Of a stretch of 10,883 bases of DNA, positions 7,199 through 10,883 are shown in pieces (within the stretch, counting starts at the first letter, position 1; each line of letters begins with the position of its first letter). Source of the stretch: Clostridiales bacterium UBA1774 (GTDB taxonomy: Bacteria; Bacillota; Clostridia; Oscillospirales; Oscillospiraceae); the NCBI GenBank assembly GCA_002314635.1, contig DCGQ01000006.1:1-10883 (forward strand). Reading direction: 5' to 3'. The position numbers and the translations under genes are program-made. The notes under the pieces were generated by a model, which was given only the letters and a program-made list of their open reading frames with translations, made no database searches and was not told the DNA's origin.

Positions 7199-7230
7199 TT
7201 CCACCGGGAGCCGCAAGGCTCCCGGCGGAA
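7199..7230 (+). terminator. Strong hairpin after the small subunit gene (possible terminator or mRNA 3' stabiliser)
   Basis: CCGGGAGCC (7204-7212) and GGCTCCCGG (7217-7225) form a 9-bp stem on a GCAA (GNRA-type) tetraloop. TTCC (7199-7202) with GGAA (7227-7230) extends it across one mismatch. No T-run follows directly; the first is TTTT at 7237-7240. It may therefore stabilise the 3' end of the transhydroxylase transcript rather than act as a full intrinsic terminator. Confidence 0.55.
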
Positions 7231-7244
7231 CCGGCGTTTTCTGC

Positions 7245-7297
7245 GGACAATCCGGGAAGCGCCTTACAGAGATCCCGGGGCGTTTCCCGGATTGTCC
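7245..7297. repeat. Long inverted repeat, 19-bp stem, between the small subunit and thiolase genes
   Basis: GGACAATCCGGGAA (7245-7258) is perfectly complementary to TTCCCGGATTGTCC (7284-7297). Five further pairs (7259-7263 with 7279-7283, one a G-T) bring the stem to 19 bp around a 15-base loop. No T-run lies on either side, so it is not a classical terminator. It could be a transcript-processing or stability element that sets different levels for the upstream and downstream genes, or an operator. The short stretch after it (7298-7339) contains only AT-rich sequence, TCTATATATAAG, and the thiolase ribosome-binding site. Confidence 0.7.
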
Positions 7298-7339
7298 GAA
7301 ACATCCAACTTATTCTATATATAAGAAAGAAGCCGAAGC

Positions 7340-8596
7340 ATGAAAGAACTGAGAGAAGTCGTTATCGTGGACGGCTGCCGTACCGCTGTCGGCAGCATGG
7401 GCGGCGCACTCAAGCCGCTGCACGCGCTGGATCTGGCTGCCTGCGTCCTGCAGGGCACGCTGGACCGTACCGGTCTGGATCCCAAGGAAGTGGACGAGGT
7501 CATTCTGGGCCAGTGCCGTCAGACCTCCGATGAACCCAACATCGCCCGCGTGGCTGCCCTGAAGGTCGGCATCCCCGAGGAAGTTCCCGCTTACACCGTC
7601 ATGCGTCAGTGCGCTTCCGGCATGACCGCCGTGCAGAACGGCGCTATGGAAATCATGACCGGTCAGTCTGACGTGGTTCTGGCCGGCGGCACCGAGAGCA
7701 TGTCCAATGCCGTGTTCTATGTCCGCAATGCCCGCTGGGGCGTGGGCACCGGCAATGTGGAGTTTGTGGACGCGCTGACCGAGGGCCAGTTCCAGTCCCA
7801 GCCTCCCGAGACCTATGGCCGCTACAACATGGGCGCTACCGCTGAGAACATCGCCGAGGCCATGGGCATCACCCGCGAGGAGCAGGACGAGTTCAGCTAC
7901 CAGAGCCAGGTGAAGGCCATCGCCGCCATCGACGCCGGTCGTTTCAAGGACGAGATCGTTCCCGTCACCGTGCCCCAGGGCAAGAAGAAGCCTCCGCTGG
8001 TGTTCGACACCGATGAGTTCCCCAAGCGCGATACCAGCCTGGAAAAGATGGCCAAGCTGAAGCCCTGCTTCAACATCAAGCATGACGCGGAAGGCCGCCT
8101 GTTCAACGACTCTGCCCTCACCGGCACCGTCACCGCCGCTTCCTCCTCCGGCCGCAACGACGGCGCCAGCATTCTGACGCTGATGAGCGCCGAGAAGGCC
8201 AAGGAGCTGGGCCTGAAGCCCATCGCCAAGATCATCGGCATGGGTGTTGCCGGTGCCGATCCCAAGCAGATGGGTCTCGGCCCTGTGAACGCCGTGCCCA
8301 AGGCTCTGAAGGACGCCGGTCTGACCATGGACGACATCCAGCTCATCGAGCTGAACGAGGCCTTTGCCGCTCAGTCTCTGGGCTGCATCAAGGGTCTGCA
8401 TCTGGAAGACAAGATGGACATTATCAATGTCAACGGCGGCGCCATCGCTCTGGGCCATCCCGTGGGCTCCTCCGGCTCCCGCATCATTGTCACCCTGATG
8501 TATGAGATGAAGCGCCGCGGCCTGAAGTACGGCCTTGCCACGCTTTGCATCGCCGGCGGTATGGGTCAGGCCACCGTCATCGAGATGTGCGACTGA
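7340..8596 (+). CDS. Thiolase (acetyl-CoA C-acetyltransferase family)
   Basis: A 418-residue thiolase. It should cleave a beta-ketoacyl-CoA with CoA to acetyl-CoA and a shortened acyl-CoA, or run in reverse. All family residues are visible: the nucleophile Cys91 in MRQCASGM (88-95), NEAF (339-342), His373 in GGAIALGHPVGSSG (366-379), and Cys403 in CIAGGMG (403-409). The length is slightly above the usual 390-395. The start ATG at 7340 has only a modest purine-rich site, AGAAAGAAG, about 7 bases upstream. In this setting it would convert acetoacetyl-CoA to two acetyl-CoA, or cleave 3,5-dioxohexanoyl-CoA as in the older CoA-activated scheme for phloroglucinol breakdown. The sequence does not tell which. 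Its codon use (AAG, GGC, CGC/CGT) matches the transhydroxylase genes and suggests high expression. A generic fermentative butyrate-pathway role is also possible. Confidence 0.9.
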   Translation: MKELREVVIVDGCRTAVGSMGGALKPLHALDLAACVLQGTLDRTGLDPKEVDEVILGQCRQTSDEPNIARVAALKVGIPEEVPAYTVMRQCASGMTAVQNGAMEIMTGQSDVVLAGGTESMSNAVFYVRNARWGVGTGNVEFVDALTEGQFQSQPPETYGRYNMGATAENIAEAMGITREEQDEFSYQSQVKAIAAIDAGRFKDEIVPVTVPQGKKKPPLVFDTDEFPKRDTSLEKMAKLKPCFNIKHDAEGRLFNDSALTGTVTAASSSGRNDGASILTLMSAEKAKELGLKPIAKIIGMGVAGADPKQMGLGPVNAVPKALKDAGLTMDDIQLIELNEAFAAQSLGCIKGLHLEDKMDIINVNGGAIALGHPVGSSGSRIIVTLMYEMKRRGLKYGLATLCIAGGMGQATVIEMCD

Positions 8597-8662
8597 TTCT
8601 TTCGTATACGCGTGTTTTCTGAACACAAACTATAAAAATATCTTGATAAAGGAGCAACAAAA

Positions 8663-9460
8663 ATGAACTTTTTTGATCTGACTGGCAAAAATGCCATGAT
8701 CGTTGGCGGCGCCGGCGGCCTGGGCCTGCTGGTTGCCAGAGAATTTGCCCTTGCAGGCGCCAATGTCTGCATCGCTTCCCGTACCGAGTCCAAGCTGCAG
8801 GCTGCCTGCGAGCAGCTGAAGGCTGAGACCGGCAAGGAATTCAAGTACTATGTGATGGACGCCGGCAAGGAAGATCAGGTCGAGGCTGCTGCCAAGGCTT
8901 CCAACGCTGACTACGGCCACATTGACATCCTCGTGAACTCTCAGGGCGTCAACAAGAAGCATCCTGCTCTCGAGTTCCCCATGGAAGAGTTCGACATGGT
9001 CATGCATGACGACGTGGCCTCCATCCTGATGACCTGCAAGCACTTCGGCAAGTACATGAAGGAAAACGGCTACGGCAAGATCGTGAACGTCACCTCCGTC
9101 CGCGGCAAGATCGCCACCAAGGGCCCCGGCAACGCCGCTTACTGCGCCGCCAAGGGTGCTGTTGATATGCTGACCAAGCAGCTGGCCTCCGAGTTCGGCC
9201 CCTACGGCATCACCGTCAACGCCTTTGGCCCCAACATCATGAAGACCCCCATGATGACCAAGGTATTCGAGATGCGCGCCAAGGAAGCCAACTGCACCGT
9301 GGACGAGTATCTGGAGAAGCAGGCTGCCGGTCTGCCCATGCGCCGCATGAGCGACCCCATCGACTGCGTCGGCACCGCTCTGTTCCTGGCTGCTCCCGCT
9401 TCCGACTTCATGACCGGCAACATCCTCTATCCCGACGGCGGCCTGACTGCCATCGGCTAA
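8663..9460 (+). CDS. SDR-family NAD(P)-dependent oxidoreductase (candidate phloroglucinol reductase or hydroxy-oxohexanoate dehydrogenase)
   Basis: A 265-residue classical short-chain dehydrogenase/reductase. The nucleotide-binding motif is GGAGGLG (15-21), with N92-S-Q-G95 in the place of NNAG. The catalytic residues are Ser145 and Y160-x3-K164. The usual tetrad asparagine appears to be Asp117 (in HDD, 115-117). Residues SR (39-40) after the second strand could favour NADPH, a weak indication. The C-terminal YPDGG (256-260) is typical. By general similarity (FDLTGK start) automated tools may label it gluconate 5-dehydrogenase-like. Known phloroglucinol reductases are NADPH-dependent SDRs of about this size, and a later pathway step also uses a dehydrogenase, so the exact substrate is open. 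The ATG at 8663 is well supported by AAAGGAG (8648-8654). The 66-base gap after the thiolase gene has no terminator, so the two are probably co-transcribed. Confidence 0.85.
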   Translation: MNFFDLTGKNAMIVGGAGGLGLLVAREFALAGANVCIASRTESKLQAACEQLKAETGKEFKYYVMDAGKEDQVEAAAKASNADYGHIDILVNSQGVNKKHPALEFPMEEFDMVMHDDVASILMTCKHFGKYMKENGYGKIVNVTSVRGKIATKGPGNAAYCAAKGAVDMLTKQLASEFGPYGITVNAFGPNIMKTPMMTKVFEMRAKEANCTVDEYLEKQAAGLPMRRMSDPIDCVGTALFLAAPASDFMTGNILYPDGGLTAIG

Positions 9461-9463
9461 GCA

Positions 9464-9500
9464 GAAAAATATCCCGAAGCGGCGAAAACCGCTTCGGGAT
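9464..9500 (-). terminator. Terminator between the convergent SDR and MerR genes
   Basis: A perfect 12-bp stem, ATCCCGAAGCGG (9471-9482) with CCGCTTCGGGAT (9489-9500), closes a six-base loop. Read on the minus strand it is followed by ATTTTTCT, a proper T-tail, so it should end the MerR-family transcript. On the plus strand TCCGG follows, but the stem may still slow or protect the SDR transcript that ends ten bases before it. It is probably shared by the two convergent units. Confidence 0.82.
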
Positions 9501-9512
9501 TCCGGATGAACG

Positions 9513-9534
9513 GTGAGGAAACGCCTCACTTCTC
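9513..9534 (+). terminator. Weak secondary hairpin downstream of the SDR gene
   Basis: GTGAGG (9513-9518) pairs with CCTCAC (9524-9529) around AAACG, followed by TTCTC on the plus strand. The stem is short and the T-tail poor. It could back up termination of the plus-strand operon after the 12-bp hairpin, but the support is thin. Confidence 0.3.
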
Positions 9535-9546
9535 ATCCAAAGTATT

Positions 9547-10356
9547 TTATTCCACCGGCAGCCAGACCTCGAAGTAGCCCGTCATGTCCGCGCTGCCCTC
9601 CTCACGGACGGAGCAGACCAGATTTCCCATGGCGTGGCCGCTGACAGTCAGTTCGCTTTTTCTGGCGTAGTCCAGCAGGAAGCGGAGGTGCCGGGGCGTG
9701 AACGCGTTTTTCCCCGCGCTGCAGAAGGCGGAGTGGATGCTTCGCCTGCTGGTGAGCTTCCGCACCGGCGGCTTCACCGGAATATTCAGCTCCTCCGCGT
9801 AAGCAGAGGTCATGCTGAACCCCCATGCAAAGTCGTCCCCGTCTCCCAGAATCCCGTCCTGCGGGATCTCGAAATACCGCTGGGTGAAGGGCATGTATTC
9901 CTGCCACTGTCGGCTGAGACGCTGCAGCTCCGGCGTGTTGTCATAGCTGTTGTTGAAACGGTTCAGATAGCACACCAGCTCCGGACTGTCCGTCAGCTCA
10001 CAGCTGCCCAGCAGGGCCTTGACCCGTTCCACCGCATCCCGGTGTTCCCGGAGGCGGCGGAGCAGCTGCTCCTGCTTTCGGATATCCGCCTCCAGCTGGT
10101 CGCTTTTTTCATCCAGCAGGGAAAGAAGGTCGCCGTGGTAACAGTCCGTTACCAGATAGGCCACCTGCGGGATTCCGAAGCCGAAACGCTTGTACCAGAG
10201 ACAGTCGATCAGAAAATTGATGTCCCAGGTATCGTAATAGCGGTAATCATTGGACTTGTCCTTCTGCGGTGTTACCACGCCTTTTTTCTCGTAATATCGC
10301 AGCAGGTCGGTGGAAATCCCCAGAATCCGGGAAACATCGCCGATTTTATATCGCAT
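9547..10356 (-). CDS. MerR-family transcriptional regulator
   Basis: A 269-residue regulator. The N-terminal winged helix-turn-helix is typical of the MerR family: YKIGDVSRILGIS (3-15), LLRYYEKKGVV (18-28), and the wing around DYRYYD (37-42). A helical coiled-coil dimerisation segment spans about 76-116. Residues about 120-269 form a larger C-terminal domain ending in YFEVWLPVE, which suggests a small-molecule (GyrI/BmrR-like) effector domain rather than a metal site; no clustered metal-binding Cys motif is seen. The start ATG at 10356 follows AAAGGGGGGTG on the minus strand. The gene is convergent with the SDR gene and divergent from the cyclase-family gene. It uses CGG and GAA codons unlike its enzyme neighbours, as expected for a low-expression regulator. 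By position, and because a MerR-type promoter precedes the transhydroxylase genes, it is the best candidate regulator of the cluster; its ligand might be an aromatic substrate or intermediate (inference). Confidence 0.88.
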   Translation of the reverse strand: MRYKIGDVSRILGISTDLLRYYEKKGVVTPQKDKSNDYRYYDTWDINFLIDCLWYKRFGFGIPQVAYLVTDCYHGDLLSLLDEKSDQLEADIRKQEQLLRRLREHRDAVERVKALLGSCELTDSPELVCYLNRFNNSYDNTPELQRLSRQWQEYMPFTQRYFEIPQDGILGDGDDFAWGFSMTSAYAEELNIPVKPPVRKLTSRRSIHSAFCSAGKNAFTPRHLRFLLDYARKSELTVSGHAMGNLVCSVREEGSADMTGYFEVWLPVE

Positions 10357-10431
10357 GGGAGCACCCCCCTTTAAATTCGTTTTCTCATTATATCATATAT
10401 TTTTGAAAATACAAACAGGAGGAACAAAACC
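10357..10431. promoter_or_regulatory. Divergent promoter region between the MerR gene and the cyclase-family gene
   Basis: This is a strongly AT-rich 75-base gap. On the minus strand a perfect -10 element TATAAT (complement of 10387-10392) lies upstream of the MerR gene, with at best a poor -35 (TTGTAT, complement of 10409-10414). On the plus strand TATATT (10396-10401) could be the -10 for the cyclase gene; its -35 is not clear. A loose inverted repeat, TTTTC (10380-10384) with GAAAA (10405-10409), spans the region. The strong dyad seen at 3646-3666 is not present here. The cyclase ribosome-binding site AGGAGG lies at 10417-10422. Confidence 0.5.
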
Positions 10432-10883
10432 ATGGCTTATATGCCCCTTGACAAGAGTGAGTTCTATCTGGAAACAGAAAAAATGACCAAGATCTGGGAT
10501 CTGAGCCAGCCTTGGGGCTGGGACACCCCCCTGTGGCCCTTCCCCGGCGCCCGCAGCGACCTGAGCTTCCCCCGCGGCCAGTATCTGGAGCGCTTCCACA
10601 AGCGCACCTGCACCTACACCGGCACTCTCCATGCCGCCACCCACTGCGACGCTCCCAACCACACCCTGCATGAGGAAGAAGTGGACCGCGAGCGTTATGG
10701 CTATACCCTGTCCGAGCTGCGTCTGGAGCATGCCATCGGCACCGGCGTTATCGTTGACCTGACCTGGATGTACGATGAGTTCCAGGCTGCCTTCAACGCT
10801 GCCGGCGGCGACCCCGCCAAGATGGGCGAGTGGGCTGAGGTTCCCGGCAAGAAGGGCGCCATCTGGCACATCATCACCCCCGA
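10432..10883 (+). CDS. Cyclase-family metal-dependent hydrolase, 5' part only (candidate dihydrophloroglucinol cyclohydrolase)
   Basis: The first 150 codons of a gene that runs off the window. The protein belongs to the cyclase family that includes kynurenine formamidase. H67-A-A-T-H71-C-D73-A-P-N-H77 matches the family metal site (usual form HxGTHxDxPxH, here with Ala69 for Gly), so His67, His71 and Asp73 should bind a divalent metal. W22-D-L-S-Q-P27 and the following TPLWPFPG (32-39) are also typical of the N-terminal part. The ATG at 10432 is preceded by AGGAGG nine bases upstream, a very strong site, and codon use is of the highly expressed kind. In this neighbourhood the natural reaction would be hydrolytic opening of the dihydrophloroglucinol ring to 3-hydroxy-5-oxohexanoate, a step recently assigned in Clostridium scatologenes. 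That match is inference from context; other cyclase-family hydrolases act on amides, lactones or diketones. Confidence 0.83.
   Translation, partial: MAYMPLDKSEFYLETEKMTKIWDLSQPWGWDTPLWPFPGARSDLSFPRGQYLERFHKRTCTYTGTLHAATHCDAPNHTLHEEEVDRERYGYTLSELRLEHAIGTGVIVDLTWMYDEFQAAFNAAGGDPAKMGEWAEVPGKKGAIWHIITP

Noticed and set aside
7292..7321. A promoter for the thiolase gene: TTGTCC, an 18-bp spacer and TATATA.
   Set aside because: The start would lie about ten bases before the ATG, inside the ribosome-binding region, and the -35 element is part of the long hairpin arm. Read-through from upstream is simpler.
8612..8626. A hairpin between the thiolase and SDR genes (GTGTT/AACAC).
   Set aside because: Five A/T-containing pairs with no T-tail is too weak to call, and the two genes read as one operon.

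Overview
The window looks like chromosome from a GC-rich, anaerobic, spore-forming Firmicute of the Clostridia, most like gut Oscillospiraceae. The grounds are a SpoIID-family protein, Gram-positive ribosome-binding sites, TTG and GTG starts, a lipoprotein with a long Pro-Glu-Thr linker, and a two-subunit molybdenum/iron-sulfur enzyme of a type known from strict anaerobes. The genus cannot be fixed from this sequence.

Layout. Bases 1-170 hold the 3' end of one tRNA, a complete tRNA-Trp and a terminator. Bases 214-1106 (minus strand) hold an unrecognised polytopic membrane protein with its own terminator. Bases 1228-3540 (plus strand) hold a SpoIID/LytB-type lytic transglycosylase followed by a GH3 beta-N-acetylhexosaminidase lipoprotein, a small peptidoglycan-remodelling unit. 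From about 3640 to the end lies a catabolic cluster. It contains a 21-bp perfect dyad inside a promoter with a 19-bp spacer; the large and small subunits of a pyrogallol-phloroglucinol transhydroxylase-like enzyme; two strong intergenic hairpins; a thiolase; an SDR oxidoreductase; a MerR-family regulator on the minus strand; and, divergent from it, the first 150 codons of a cyclase-family metal hydrolase that runs off the window.

How the genes may work together (inference). The set fits anaerobic breakdown of trihydroxybenzenes released from tannins and flavonoids. The Mo enzyme would convert pyrogallol to phloroglucinol. An SDR would reduce phloroglucinol, or oxidise a later hydroxy-oxo acid. 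The cyclase-family hydrolase would open the dihydrophloroglucinol ring. The thiolase would cleave the resulting beta-ketoacyl-CoA to acetyl-CoA. The promoter ahead of the Mo enzyme has the architecture that MerR-family activators use, and the only regulator in the window is of that family, so an aromatic-responsive MerR switch is the simplest model. The steps not seen here (a second reductase or dehydrogenase, a triacetate-cleaving enzyme or CoA transferase, a transporter, a gallate decarboxylase) could lie beyond base 10883. No intergenic gap exceeds 300 bases.
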